64,000 bases of DNA from Solimonas fluminis. GTDB taxonomy: Bacteria > Pseudomonadota > Gammaproteobacteria > Nevskiales > Nevskiaceae. Under the pieces are notes generated by a model. It was given only the letters and a program-made list of their open reading frames with translations, did no database searches and was not told the origin of the DNA. The position numbers and the translations under genes were made by a program. Shown here piece after piece: positions 47,054 through 56,422 of this stretch. The DNA is taken from the NCBI RefSeq assembly GCF_002930645.1, contig NZ_PSNW01000008.1:62001-126000 (forward strand), read 5' to 3'. The first letter of the stretch is position 1; each line of letters starts with the position of its first letter.

Positions 47054-47122
47054 CGACTGGAAGCGGCAGAGGGCGGGGCGGGGTTCGCCGATGCGGCGGC
47101 CCCGTCCGGCGACGAGGAACTG

Positions 47123-47644
47123 ATGCTGCAGTACCGGAACGGAAGCATGGCCGCGTTCGAGACGCTCTACCGCCGCCACAAGGATCCGCTCTGGCGCTAC
47201 CTGCTGCGCGGTGCCGAGGATCGCGAGGCCTGCAACGAGATGTTCCAGGACGTCTGGGCCAGCGTGGTCCGCAGCCGGACCTCCTGGGAGCCGCGCGCAC
47301 GCTTCACCACCTGGCTGTATACGCTGGCGCACAACCGGCTGGTGGACTACTACCGCCTGCGCACCCTGGCCACCGCACCGCTGGAAGAGGCGGAGGATGT
47401 GGCTGGCCCCGAGCACGAATCGCCCGATGCGGCGGCGCGCAATGCTCAGCTGCGGCAGCGGCTGCTCGATACCCTGGCGCAGTTGCCGCATGAGCAGCGC
47501 GAAGCCTTCCTGCTCAAGGAAGAGGGTGGACTGAGCCTGGAGGAGATTGGCCAGGCGACCGGCGTAGGGCGTGAGACGGTGAAGAGCCGGCTGCGCTACG
47601 CGCTGGCCAAACTGAGACAGGAGCTGAGCGATGTCTGGCCCTGA
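47123..47644 (+). CDS. ECF sigma factor
   Basis: 173 residues from ATG 47123. Region 2 spans MAAFETLYRRHKDPLWRYL...TTWLYTLAHNRLVDYYR, and region 4 spans LAQLPHEQREAFLLKEEGGLSLEEIGQATGVGRETVKSRLRYALAKLR. Family members usually start 10-20 residues earlier, with a DEELM sequence. Here SGDEELM is encoded in frame upstream, reachable only from a CTG at 47057 that has AGGAGAG six bases before it. The true start may therefore be CTG 47057. The stop overlaps the next gene. It probably directs transcription of this operon under control of the next gene product. Confidence 0.9.
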   Translation: MLQYRNGSMAAFETLYRRHKDPLWRYLLRGAEDREACNEMFQDVWASVVRSRTSWEPRARFTTWLYTLAHNRLVDYYRLRTLATAPLEEAEDVAGPEHESPDAAARNAQLRQRLLDTLAQLPHEQREAFLLKEEGGLSLEEIGQATGVGRETVKSRLRYALAKLRQELSDVWP

Positions 47645-48485
47645 ACGCCAAGCGCCCGACGACAAGCTGCTCGAGGATTTCCTCGACGGACGCAGTCCCG
47701 CGAGCCGCGCCTGGCGCGAGGCCATGCGCGGTGAATCCGCGCCTCCGGAGATGGAGGGCGCGGTTCTCGACATGGCCCGCCGCGAGATCGAAGAGGCGGC
47801 GGCCCGGCCGCCCTCGCGCGACCGCTTCCGGGACCGCCGCTGGCCCTTCGCGCTGGCCGCGGTGCTGGTGCTCAGCTTCAGCACGCTGCTGACCATCGTG
47901 CAGGATCCGGCGGCGCACAAGGATGCGATGATGGCGGCGCCCGATGCGGCACCGGCCGCAGCCGTGGTGCTGCCGGAAGCCGCGGCGCCGGTCGCTGTCG
48001 AGGCCCCGCCGCAGCCGGCGCCAGTGCGTGAGGCGGCCCCGGCGCCCAAGCCGCAGGCATTCCCCGCGCGGCCTTCTTCGCCGGCTTCGGCCATGTCCGC
48101 CGGTTCGGCGGACGCCCTCCGGGACCGTGCCGCGGCGGATGCGCCTTCCGGGCCGGAAGCCGCCGCCATGGCGATGCCCGCGCCACCGCCGGCCGCGCCA
48201 ACCGCGACGGAGGAGTCGCGCCAGGCGGAGCCGGATGAGCTGAAGGCGGCGAGGCGGACTCCCGAGATGCTGCAGCAGCGTGCCGCGCCGCCGGCCTTCG
48301 CGGGAGCCGCGAAGCTCGAGCGCGAGGAGGCGGAGAGCGAAGCGGCGGCAGCAACCGGGCTCGAGCGTATCCGGCGGCTGCTGGCCGAAGGCCACGAGGA
48401 GCAAGCGCGTCAGGCCTTGGCGGCCTGGCGCAGGCAGTGGCCGGAACGTCCCGTTCCCGAAGACCTGAAGCGGCTGGCCGACTGA
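47631..48485 (+). CDS. probable anti-sigma factor, membrane anchored
   Basis: 284 residues. The N-terminal 60 residues (DDKLLEDFLDGRSPASRAWREAM...) resemble an anti-sigma domain. One helix follows (WPFALAAVLVLSFSTLLTIV, about 70-89), then a long Ala/Pro-rich periplasmic stretch and a helical C-terminus (GLERIRRLLAEGHEEQARQALAAWRRQWP). It overlaps the sigma gene by 14 bases. The arrangement, sigma gene followed by a single-pass protein, is typical of membrane anti-sigma factors. The zinc HxxxCxxC motif is not present, so the class is uncertain. Confidence 0.72.
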   Translation: MSGPERQAPDDKLLEDFLDGRSPASRAWREAMRGESAPPEMEGAVLDMARREIEEAAARPPSRDRFRDRRWPFALAAVLVLSFSTLLTIVQDPAAHKDAMMAAPDAAPAAAVVLPEAAAPVAVEAPPQPAPVREAAPAPKPQAFPARPSSPASAMSAGSADALRDRAAADAPSGPEAAAMAMPAPPPAAPTATEESRQAEPDELKAARRTPEMLQQRAAPPAFAGAAKLEREEAESEAAAATGLERIRRLLAEGHEEQARQALAAWRRQWPERPVPEDLKRLAD

Positions 48486-48490
48486 AACGC

Positions 48491-49426
48491 TCAGGCCGGG
48501 CCGAGCGGCTCCGGCGTGCCGAGGATGGCGTTGAGCCGCGCGCAGATGCGCGTCTCCATCGGCCGGGCCAGCAGGGGCAGCGAGCGGAAGGGGCGGTACT
48601 GCGGATGCTCGCCGAACTCCACCTTGGCGCTGCCGCGTGCCCCGCGGTAACCCTCGGCGACCACGGTGCAGCGGCTGCGCAGGACCTGGCCCTGCAGGAT
48701 CGAGAAGCTGTTATGGCTCAGGTCCATTTGCCACTGCAGGTAGCTGCGCGGTGCGGAAACCTCCAGTGCCATCATGCGCTGGCCGTCGATCTCCATGCTC
48801 GCCAGGCCGGTCTGGCTCCCCAGGGCGAACTCGGCATGCGCCAGCAGGCGCGGCAGGCCGTACAGCTGCACGCCCACGTCGCGCGGGCGCGCGCGATCCA
48901 CGGCGGAGGCCAGCGTGAACAGGCCCAGGGCCGGGTCCTGCCCGCCGCGCAGCGCCTCGCGCAACAGCGACCAGGCCGGCAGGCGCCGCGGTGTATCGAG
49001 GAGCATCGGGGTGGCGATGTTCAGTTCCTGGTAGCGGCCCAGGCCGCCCCGGTGGAAATGGTAGGCCGATACCAGCAGCACGCCATGCCAGGGCGTCAGG
49101 CGCGCCGGCGCCAGGCGTGCGGTCTGCGGCAGCAGCGGTCGAAGGCTGTCCAGCGGCACGGCAAACGCCGCCGACACCATGCTGACGTCGGTGTGGACCA
49201 TGGGGAAGCGGTTCGGCGGTCCATACCAGCCCGACCAGTCGATCTCCACCAGCGGCTGTGCAGCGAGCTCCTCGAACAACCGGGGAGCGATCAGGTTGTC
49301 GCGGCCCTCGGCCTCGTCGGCCAGCAGGGTCTGCGGGGCGGGCGCGACGCCGTCGCGCGTGCGCGTGCGCAGCTGGCCCGGCAGTTCCACCGGTACGACG
49401 GGCGGCAGGGCGGGCAGGCGCAGCAT
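48491..49426 (-). CDS. acetoacetate-decarboxylase-like protein
   Basis: 311 residues of the acetoacetate decarboxylase (ADC)-like superfamily: YHFHRGGLGRYQELNIATPML, then a beta-rich barrel. The Schiff-base Lys context of true ADC is not evident, so it may be a related ligand-binding or decarboxylase enzyme. It starts with ATG overlapping the SDR stop (ATGA), so the two are coupled. The gene pair suggests a small-molecule modification pathway. Confidence 0.7.
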   Translation of the reverse strand: MLRLPALPPVVPVELPGQLRTRTRDGVAPAPQTLLADEAEGRDNLIAPRLFEELAAQPLVEIDWSGWYGPPNRFPMVHTDVSMVSAAFAVPLDSLRPLLPQTARLAPARLTPWHGVLLVSAYHFHRGGLGRYQELNIATPMLLDTPRRLPAWSLLREALRGGQDPALGLFTLASAVDRARPRDVGVQLYGLPRLLAHAEFALGSQTGLASMEIDGQRMMALEVSAPRSYLQWQMDLSHNSFSILQGQVLRSRCTVVAEGYRGARGSAKVEFGEHPQYRPFRSLPLLARPMETRICARLNAILGTPEPLGPA

Positions 49427-50220
49427 CAGGGATTCCGCATCAGGCGCGCCGCCAGCCAGGCCAGCACGGGGCGCGGCGTGAGACGCGTGAGGAAAGCCGA
49501 CAGGGCGTTGAACCGTCCGGGCACGATCAGGTAGCGCCGCGCCAGCATGGCGCGGATGCCGGCCCTGGCGACAGCCGGGCTGCTCATCATCGTGGCGTTG
49601 TGGAACCAGTTGCGCTTCTGTCCCGAGACATCCAGGAATTCCGTGGCGGTGACACCGGGACAGATCACCGTGCAGGACACGCCGCTGCCGCGCAGCTCGA
49701 AGTTGAGGGCGTGCCCGTAGTTGAGCACGTAGGACTTCGCGGCGCCGTAGGCGGCGTAGCTGGGCGAGGGCTGGAAGGCCCCGGTGGACGCGACCTGCAG
49801 GATGTAGCCGGCACCGCGCTTGACCATGTCGCGCGCGAACAGCTGCGTCAGCTGGGTCAGGGCCACCACGTCCAGTTGCAGCATCTCGGTGCTGCGCCGC
49901 GGCGGCAGCTCCACGTCGCGGCCGAACAGGCCGAAGCCGGCATTGTTGACCAGGATGTCCACGTCGCGTTTCTGCTGGCGCAGCAGGTCGTGCAGGGCCC
50001 GGGGCGCTTCCGGCTGGGACAGGTCCAGGGTCACCACGGTCACGTCGGCGCCGTGGGAGGCCTTGAGTTCCTGCTGCAGCTGCTTCAGGCGATCCTCCCG
50101 GCGGGCCACGATGACCAGCCGGCAGCCGCGCGCGGCGAGCTCGCGGGCAAAGTCCACCCCGAGGCCCGAAGAAGCCCCTGTGACAAGCGCAGTTCTCCCC
50201 GCGATGACGGAATCCGCCAC
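49426..50220 (-). CDS. short-chain dehydrogenase/reductase
   Basis: 264 residues from GTG 50220, with GGGGGA nearby. The Rossmann motif TGASSGLG is near residue 13, NNAG near 92, and the catalytic Ser/Tyr/Lys are in VASTGAFQPSPSYAAYGAAKSYVL (YxxxK). It uses NAD(P)H on an unknown carbonyl or alcohol. It is the first gene of the pair with the ADC-like protein. An alternative GTG at 50259 would add 13 residues. Confidence 0.93.
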   Translation of the reverse strand: MADSVIAGRTALVTGASSGLGVDFARELAARGCRLVIVARREDRLKQLQQELKASHGADVTVVTLDLSQPEAPRALHDLLRQQKRDVDILVNNAGFGLFGRDVELPPRRSTEMLQLDVVALTQLTQLFARDMVKRGAGYILQVASTGAFQPSPSYAAYGAAKSYVLNYGHALNFELRGSGVSCTVICPGVTATEFLDVSGQKRNWFHNATMMSSPAVARAGIRAMLARRYLIVPGRFNALSAFLTRLTPRPVLAWLAARLMRNP

Positions 50221-50330
50221 GACGTCCCCCGATTGGTCGTTCCACCCCAATTCTTGCACGCGGCGGCGGCGCGTGCTGAATCACCGGCGTAGGGATTTTC
50301 CCATCCCTGCCTGCGGATGCCGGCAGCGTC

Positions 50331-53300
50331 TCAGGCGATCGGCAGCTCCGGGGATCCCGCCTCTTCCCGCTGCAGGCGGGCCGCGTGGCGTCCGGGCGAT
50401 CCGGTGCCGCGGCACAGCGCGGAGTAGAAGGCCGGGACCACGTACAGCGTCAGGACGGTCGAGAACAGCACACCGAAGAAGATCACGATGCCCAGGATGG
50501 CGCGAGCCTCATGGCCGGCGCCGGTGGAGAAGATCAGGGGCACGGCGCCGGCCATGGTGGCCACCGAGGTCATCAGGATCGGGCGCAGGCGGATGCGGCT
50601 GGCTTCCATCAGGGCTTCCTCGAAGCCCTTGCCGGCGTCGCGCTGCTGGTTGGCGAACTCCACGATCAGGATGCCGTTCTTGGCCGCCAGTCCGATCAGC
50701 ATGACGATGCCGATCTGGGCATAGACATTGAGGGTGATGCCCAGGGCCCAGAGCGCCCCCAGCGCGCCGAATACCGCCAGCGGTACCGTGGTCATGATGA
50801 CGATGGGGTGGACAAAGCTCTCGAACTGCGCCGCCAGGGCGAGGTAGACGATCAGCAGCGCCATGCCGAAGGTGAACAGCAGTGCGCTGCTGGATTCCTT
50901 GAAGTCGCGCGACTCGCCCTTGTAGCTCAGGCGGACCTGCTGCGGCAGTTCCTCGCGGATGAGGTCCTCCATGTAGTCCAGCGCCTGTCCCAGCGTATAG
51001 CCGGGCGCCAGGCTGGCACTGATCGTGATCGAACGCAGGCGGTCGGTGCGGTTGTAGGTGGCGGCGGCCGCCTTCTCCTTCAGCGTCACCAGAGAGGTCA
51101 GCGGTACCAGGCTGCCGTCGGTCTGCGAGCGCACGTAGATGTCGGAAAGGTCCTGCGGATCGCGGCGCTGTTCGTCGGGCGCCTGCAGGATGATGTCGTA
51201 CTCCTCGCCGGCCTGTTCGAAGCGCGTCACCACGCGGCCGCCCATGAAGGTTTCCAGTGCGGTGGAGATGGCCGAAACGGGTACGCCGCGGTCGCCGGCC
51301 CTATCGAGGTCCATGTCCAGTTCGATCTGCGGCTTGGTTTCCTTGTAGTCGGAATCCAGGCGCTGCAGGCCCGGGTTCTCGGCGGCGCGGCTCAGGATGC
51401 GGTCGCGCCATTCGGCCAGCTCGGCATAGTTGCTGCCGCCCAGCACCACCTGCACCGGCTGGCTGGCGCCGCCGCGCTGGCCGAAGCCGGCGCGCTGGTT
51501 GACCACCGCGCGCACGCCGGGCAGGTCGCGCAGGGCCTTGCTGTACTCCTCGCCGATCTCCGCGGAACTGCGCTCGCGGGACTTCCAGTCCACCAGGGAC
51601 AGGGACAGGTTGCCGTTGTTGACGTCGTCGTTGCCGCCGCCGATGGAGGGAATGCGCAGCATCACCCGCTCGATCTCGCCCTGGCCGATGCGCGGCGTGA
51701 TCAGCGCCTCGATGCGCTCCATCTCGCGGCCGGTGTAGCCCAGGCTGGCACCCTCCGGGGCGGTCACCTGGATGATGAAGCCGCCGCGGTCCTCGGCCGG
51801 GGCGAACTCCTGGGGCACCATGCGGAACAGCAGCCAGGTGCCCAGCCCCAGCGCCGCCAGCGCGGCCCAGGCCAGGGCCGGGCGCCGGACGAAGCCGCCG
51901 AGCGTGCGGCCGTAGGCCTGCGACAGCCGTTCGAAGCCGTTCTCGATGCCCTCGACAAAGCGGCTGCCGTGGTCGTTCTTGCGCAGCAGCGCGGCGCTCA
52001 GCACCGGCGACAGCGTCAGCGCCACCACGGCGGAGCAGATCACGCTGCCGGCCAGGGCCAGTGCGAATTCGCGGAACAGGCGGCCGACGTTGCCCTCGAG
52101 GAAGCCGATCGGCACGAATACCGCCACCAGCACCGCGGTGACGGCGACGATGGCAAAGCCCACCTCGCGCGCGCCGCGGTAGGAGGCCAGCAGCGGCGAT
52201 TCCCCCAGCTCGATGCGGCGATGGATGTTCTCCACCATGACGATGGCGTCGTCCACCACCAGGCCAATCGCCAGCACCAGCGCGAGCAGCGTGAGGATGT
52301 TGATCGAGAAGCCGAAGGCATGCAGGAAGATGAACGAGGCCAGCAGCGAGATCGGCACCGTGATCGCCGGGATCAGCGTCGCGCGGGCATTGCCCAGGAA
52401 CAGGAAGATCACCAGGATCACGAACAGCGCCGCATAGATCAGGGTGAGCTCCACCTCGTGCAGCGAGGCTTCGATGAAGCTGGAGGTGTCGTAGTTGACC
52501 TCCAGCTTCATGCCCTCGGGCAGATCCGGACCGATGGCGCTGGCCATTTCCTTGGCCTGCTGCGCCACGGTCAGCGTGTTGGCCGTGGAGGTCTTGACGA
52601 TGCCGATGCCCAGCGCGCCGGCGCCGTTCGCACGGAAGGCGCCGCGCGGGTTCTGCGGACCCAGCTCCACCTTGGCGACGTCGGACAGGCGCACCGGGAA
52701 GCCGTCGGCGCCGCGGGATACGACCAGGTTGTTGAAGTCCTCGGCGCTGCGGAAGGGCCGCGCGGTGCGCAGGCCGAACTCACGCTCGTCCGACTCGATG
52801 CGCCCCGCGGGGCGCTCGATGTTCTGCTGGCGCAGCGCGTTCTCGATGTCCTCGGCGGTCAGCCCGCGCGCGGCCAGGCGGCCGCGGTCCAGCCAGACGC
52901 GCATGGCGTAGCGGCGGTCGCCGCCGTAACGCACCTGCGAAACACCGTCGATGGTCGAGAAACGGTCGACCAGGTAGCGCTCCGCATAGTCGGTGAGCTG
53001 CAGGGTATCCATGCGGTCCGAGGTGAGCACGAACCAGAGGATGGGACTGGAGTCCGCGTCGGCCTTGGCGATCTCCGGCGGGTCCACCTGATCGGGCAGG
53101 CGTCCTACTACGCCCGAGACGCGGTCGCGCACGTCGTTGGCGGCGTCGTCGATGTTGCGCGACAGCTCGAACTCCACGTTGATCTGCGAGCGGCCGTCGC
53201 GGGAGGACGAAGTGACGGTGCGGATGCCCTCGATACCGGCGACGCGGTCCTCGATCAGCTGCGTGATCTGGGTTTCCACGACGGCCGCCGAGGCCCCGGT

Positions 53301-53453
53301 ATAGGCCGTGCTGATGGAGACGATCGGCGGATCGATGTCCGGGTACTCGCGGACCGAGGTCGAGCTCAGGCCGAACAGGCCGAAGACCACCAGCAGCAGG
53401 TTGATCACCGTGGCGAGGACGGGGCGCTTGACCGAGGTGTCGGTGATCCACAT
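50331..53453 (-). CDS. RND efflux pump (HAE1 family) without an adjacent adaptor
   Basis: 1040 residues, beginning MWITDTSVKRPVLATVINLLLVVFG. The proton-relay aspartates are in GLVVDDAIVMVENIHRR and the helix-10 Lys is in AAKNGILIVEFANQ. The two periplasmic loops and twelve-helix layout are intact. It lies alone on its strand between SDR and exbD genes; neither an adaptor nor a channel lies beside it. The lone adaptor at 31747-32850 is the best candidate partner in the window. Confidence 0.95.
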   Translation of the reverse strand: MWITDTSVKRPVLATVINLLLVVFGLFGLSSTSVREYPDIDPPIVSISTAYTGASAAVVETQITQLIEDRVAGIEGIRTVTSSSRDGRSQINVEFELSRNIDDAANDVRDRVSGVVGRLPDQVDPPEIAKADADSSPILWFVLTSDRMDTLQLTDYAERYLVDRFSTIDGVSQVRYGGDRRYAMRVWLDRGRLAARGLTAEDIENALRQQNIERPAGRIESDEREFGLRTARPFRSAEDFNNLVVSRGADGFPVRLSDVAKVELGPQNPRGAFRANGAGALGIGIVKTSTANTLTVAQQAKEMASAIGPDLPEGMKLEVNYDTSSFIEASLHEVELTLIYAALFVILVIFLFLGNARATLIPAITVPISLLASFIFLHAFGFSINILTLLALVLAIGLVVDDAIVMVENIHRRIELGESPLLASYRGAREVGFAIVAVTAVLVAVFVPIGFLEGNVGRLFREFALALAGSVICSAVVALTLSPVLSAALLRKNDHGSRFVEGIENGFERLSQAYGRTLGGFVRRPALAWAALAALGLGTWLLFRMVPQEFAPAEDRGGFIIQVTAPEGASLGYTGREMERIEALITPRIGQGEIERVMLRIPSIGGGNDDVNNGNLSLSLVDWKSRERSSAEIGEEYSKALRDLPGVRAVVNQRAGFGQRGGASQPVQVVLGGSNYAELAEWRDRILSRAAENPGLQRLDSDYKETKPQIELDMDLDRAGDRGVPVSAISTALETFMGGRVVTRFEQAGEEYDIILQAPDEQRRDPQDLSDIYVRSQTDGSLVPLTSLVTLKEKAAAATYNRTDRLRSITISASLAPGYTLGQALDYMEDLIREELPQQVRLSYKGESRDFKESSSALLFTFGMALLIVYLALAAQFESFVHPIVIMTTVPLAVFGALGALWALGITLNVYAQIGIVMLIGLAAKNGILIVEFANQQRDAGKGFEEALMEASRIRLRPILMTSVATMAGAVPLIFSTGAGHEARAILGIVIFFGVLFSTVLTLYVVPAFYSALCRGTGSPGRHAARLQREEAGSPELPIA

Positions 53454-53576
53454 GGCGGGGCAGGTATGGGTTCCGGAATTCGCCTTCAGACTGGACAGGG
53501 CCCCGCGGGTTCCGCAAACGACGGCGCCGGGCCCCGGAGGCGCCCGGCACAGTGTGACAGCAGCCTGTGACGACAG

Positions 53577-54020
<444 letters not shown>

Positions 54021-54024
54021 GGCC

Positions 54025-54750
54025 TCAGGCCCCGGTCTTGAGCTTCACGACGTTGTTGCCGCCGCCGGCGAACTGCTGGCCGGTGGTGAGGAAGGCGAAC
54101 AGGTCGTGCGCGAAGGCATCGAGGGCACCCAGCACGACGCGGTTGCTGCGCACCAGGTAGTTGTAGCCGAGCACGGCCGGGATGGCGACGGCCAGGCCCA
54201 CGCCGGTCATGATCAGGGCCTCGCCGACCGGGCCGGCCACCTTGTCCAGGGTGCCGGCACCGGACATGCCGATGCTGACCAGCGCGTGATAGACGCCCCA
54301 GACGGTGCCGAACAGGCCCACGAAGGGAGCGGTGGAGCCCACCGAAGCCAGCACGCTGAGGCCGGATTCCATCTTGGTGGTTTCCTCGTCGATGACCTTG
54401 CGGATCGTACGGGTCAGGAACTCCGAGGCCGTGCCGGCTTCCTCGAGGCGGCTGGCACCGAAGCGGGCGTGGTGATCGCGCGCCGTGATCGCGTGGTGCG
54501 CCAGATGCGAGAATGGCTCCTCGGCACGGTGCGCGGCGACGGCGTCGTGCACCTGGTCCAGGCTCTTGGCGTTCCAGAAGAAGTCGAGGAATTCCTTGCT
54601 GCGCTTGCGCTCGAGATGGCCGCGGATCGCCTTGACGACGATCAGGTACCAGGAGGCGATGCTCATGACCAGCAGCACGAAAAGCAGGAACTTGCCCACC
54701 GCGTCCGACTGGCCGATGAAGTGGGAAAAGCCGAGGGTCTGGGTTTCCAT
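54025..54750 (-). CDS. exbB: biopolymer transport protein ExbB
   Basis: 241 residues with three helices. The first is FLLFVLLVMSIASWYLIVV; the other two lie in SVLASVGSTAPFVGLFGTVWGVYHALV and IMTGVGLAVAIPAVLGYNYLV. The MotA/TolQ/ExbB pattern is complete. It lies 18 bases after tonB. Confidence 0.95.
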   Translation of the reverse strand: METQTLGFSHFIGQSDAVGKFLLFVLLVMSIASWYLIVVKAIRGHLERKRSKEFLDFFWNAKSLDQVHDAVAAHRAEEPFSHLAHHAITARDHHARFGASRLEEAGTASEFLTRTIRKVIDEETTKMESGLSVLASVGSTAPFVGLFGTVWGVYHALVSIGMSGAGTLDKVAGPVGEALIMTGVGLAVAIPAVLGYNYLVRSNRVVLGALDAFAHDLFAFLTTGQQFAGGGNNVVKLKTGA

Positions 54751-54768
54751 GGGACTCCGGAAAAGCGG

Positions 54769-55431
54769 TTATTTGGCCAGCGTGAAAGGCATGGAGAAGG
54801 TGACGGTCTGTTCGAACGGCTTGCCGCCCTTCGTGCCCGGCTTGAATTTCCAGCGGCGCACGCCGCTGACGGCGGCGTCGTCGAGACGACTGAAGCCGCT
54901 GGACTTGCTCACCTTGATCGACTTGGGCAGGCCGTCCGCGGACACCAGGACGGTCAGTTCGACGACCCCTTCCTCGCCCAGTTGCCTGGAGCGCATGGGA
55001 TACGCCGGAATCGGATTGTTGAGATAGGCCGCGTCGAACTTCGGCGGCTCGACCACCGGTTCGGGTTCGGGGCCGGGCGCCGGCGGCGGCGCGGCCTGGA
55101 TCGGCGGCAGCGGCTCGGGCTCCACCGGCTCCGGCGGCGCCTGGATGGCCTGCGGCGCCGGCTCGGTGGCCTTGGTGGTGATCAGCGGCTTGGGCTTGGG
55201 CTTTTCCAGCGGTGGCGGCGGCTGCGGCGGCAGCGGTTCGGGCGGCTTGACCGGCTCCGGCACCTCGGGCTGGATGAAGCTGACGTAGAGCGGTGCCGGC
55301 GCGACCTGCTCGGGAGCGATCTCGGACAGGGCCAGGATGCCCCAGAGCCCCAGCACGTGTGCGCCGATCACCAGGGCCAGGCTGCCGAGATTCAGCGGAC
55401 GTTCGTTACCTTGGGAAAGGGTGGCCAGCAT
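54769..55431 (-). CDS. tonB: TonB energy transducer
   Basis: 220 residues: one N-terminal anchor helix (LGSLALVIGAHVLGLWGILAL), a long Pro/Glu/Lys-rich spacer (about residues 50-130) and the C-terminal TonB domain (YPMRSRQLGEEGVVELTVLV...FSRLDDAAVSGVRRWKFKP). It energises outer-membrane receptors. It is the first gene of the operon, with a Fur-like site 71-89 bases upstream. Confidence 0.95.
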   Translation of the reverse strand: MLATLSQGNERPLNLGSLALVIGAHVLGLWGILALSEIAPEQVAPAPLYVSFIQPEVPEPVKPPEPLPPQPPPPLEKPKPKPLITTKATEPAPQAIQAPPEPVEPEPLPPIQAAPPPAPGPEPEPVVEPPKFDAAYLNNPIPAYPMRSRQLGEEGVVELTVLVSADGLPKSIKVSKSSGFSRLDDAAVSGVRRWKFKPGTKGGKPFEQTVTFSMPFTLAK

Positions 55432-55501
55432 CGGGGGAGGCGATCGGACAGCGGCGAAAAATCGAGAAATCCCTGGTCCGGCTGGAACCGCCGGATTCGT
55501 T

Positions 55502-55520
55502 GAGAATGTTTCTCATTCTA
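55502..55520 (-). promoter_or_regulatory. Fur-box-like operator upstream of tonB
   Basis: GAGAATGTTTCTCATTCTA matches the 19-base Fur consensus at 13 positions, with perfect arms AGAATG/CATTCT (55503-55508 and 55514-55519). It lies in front of tonB-exbB-exbD, so iron repression is likely. Confidence 0.7.
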
Positions 55521-55601
55521 ACTATCCGCTGCACGGCAGCGCAAGCAGGAATGTTGTTTGTTAGCTAGCTAGGTATTTCCATGAGAGAATACGTCAATGC
55601 C

Positions 55602-55619
55602 ATGTCACTGCGGTGACAT
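55602..55619. promoter_or_regulatory. perfect palindrome upstream of the 55664 gene
   Basis: ATGTCAC-TGCG-GTGACAT: seven-base arms, four-base spacer, 45 bases upstream of the gene start. It has the form of an operator for a dimeric regulator; the regulator is not identified. Confidence 0.5.
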
Positions 55620-55663
55620 AATGGAATGATCCCCCGGAGCGCGGCTCCACAGGCTAGAGGACC

Positions 55664-56359
55664 ATGATGATCAAGTTTTCGACGGCGGTACGGGTCGCCC
55701 TGGCGGTATTGCTGATCTATTCGGGCTACCTGGTGCTGCTGGCGTCCAGCCTCCCGCCGGAAATCTTCAAGCCGCTGTTCTCGGAGCAGGGGCCCTTCGA
55801 GGAGATGAGCATCGTGCTGTGGGTGGCGCTGGGCGCCATGCTGATGTTCCACGACGCCCGTTCGCCGAGAGTCCTGGCCCTGGCGGCCCTGTCTTTCGTT
55901 TTCGCCGCCCGCGAGGCCGACCTGCACAAGGCCTTCACGGTAATGAGCATCGAGAAGATCAAGTTCTACCTCAGCCCCGACGTGCCGGTCCTGCAGAAGA
56001 TCATCGGCGGACTGGTGTTCCTGGCGGTGATCGCGCTGATCCTGCACCTAGCCCGCCTCTGCTGGCAATTCTTCTTCCGCCAGGGCGGCCTGCGCACACC
56101 CGTCGGCCAGGTGCTGATCCTGCCGGTGCTGCTGCTGCCGCTGTCTAAAATCCTGGACCGCTTCTCCAACGTGCTGAAGGAGGCCTTCGACATCCATCTT
56201 TCGTACACGGTGAACCAGTTCATCGCCGCCTTCGAAGAGGGCATGGAGATGGCCATGCCGGTCCTGTTCATCGTGGCGCTGCTGCTTTACCGTGCCGGCC
56301 GGCGCGAGGCGGCCGGCGCGGCAGCGGACACGTCGCTGCTGCAGCAGGGCAAGCGCTGA
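55664..56359 (+). CDS. integral membrane protein, unrecognised
   Basis: 231 residues with about five hydrophobic helices. The ATG pair at 55664/55667 follows AGAGGA. Charged loops include AAREADLHKAF and an EEMSIVLW segment; no enzyme motif is seen. It is flanked by a palindromic operator and an intrinsic terminator, so it is a single-gene unit. The family is not recognised. Confidence 0.75.
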   Translation: MMIKFSTAVRVALAVLLIYSGYLVLLASSLPPEIFKPLFSEQGPFEEMSIVLWVALGAMLMFHDARSPRVLALAALSFVFAAREADLHKAFTVMSIEKIKFYLSPDVPVLQKIIGGLVFLAVIALILHLARLCWQFFFRQGGLRTPVGQVLILPVLLLPLSKILDRFSNVLKEAFDIHLSYTVNQFIAAFEEGMEMAMPVLFIVALLLYRAGRREAAGAAADTSLLQQGKR

Positions 56360-56380
56360 AGGACTGCCGGCAAAGGAAAA

Positions 56381-56408
56381 AGGGCTGCCGGATGGCAGCC
56401 CTTTTTCG
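56381..56408. terminator. bidirectional terminator
   Basis: Stem AGGGCTGCC (56381-56389) with GGCAGCCCT (56394-56402), loop GGAT, flanked by AAAA and TTTTT. It serves the 55664 gene on + and the alkB gene on the minus strand. Confidence 0.85.
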
Positions 56409-56422
56409 TTGCGGTGGGCATT

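Noticed and set aside
50385-53570. A 1061-codon + strand open frame opposite the second RND pump
   Set aside because: Mirror of the pump codons; low-complexity Gln/His/Arg translation.
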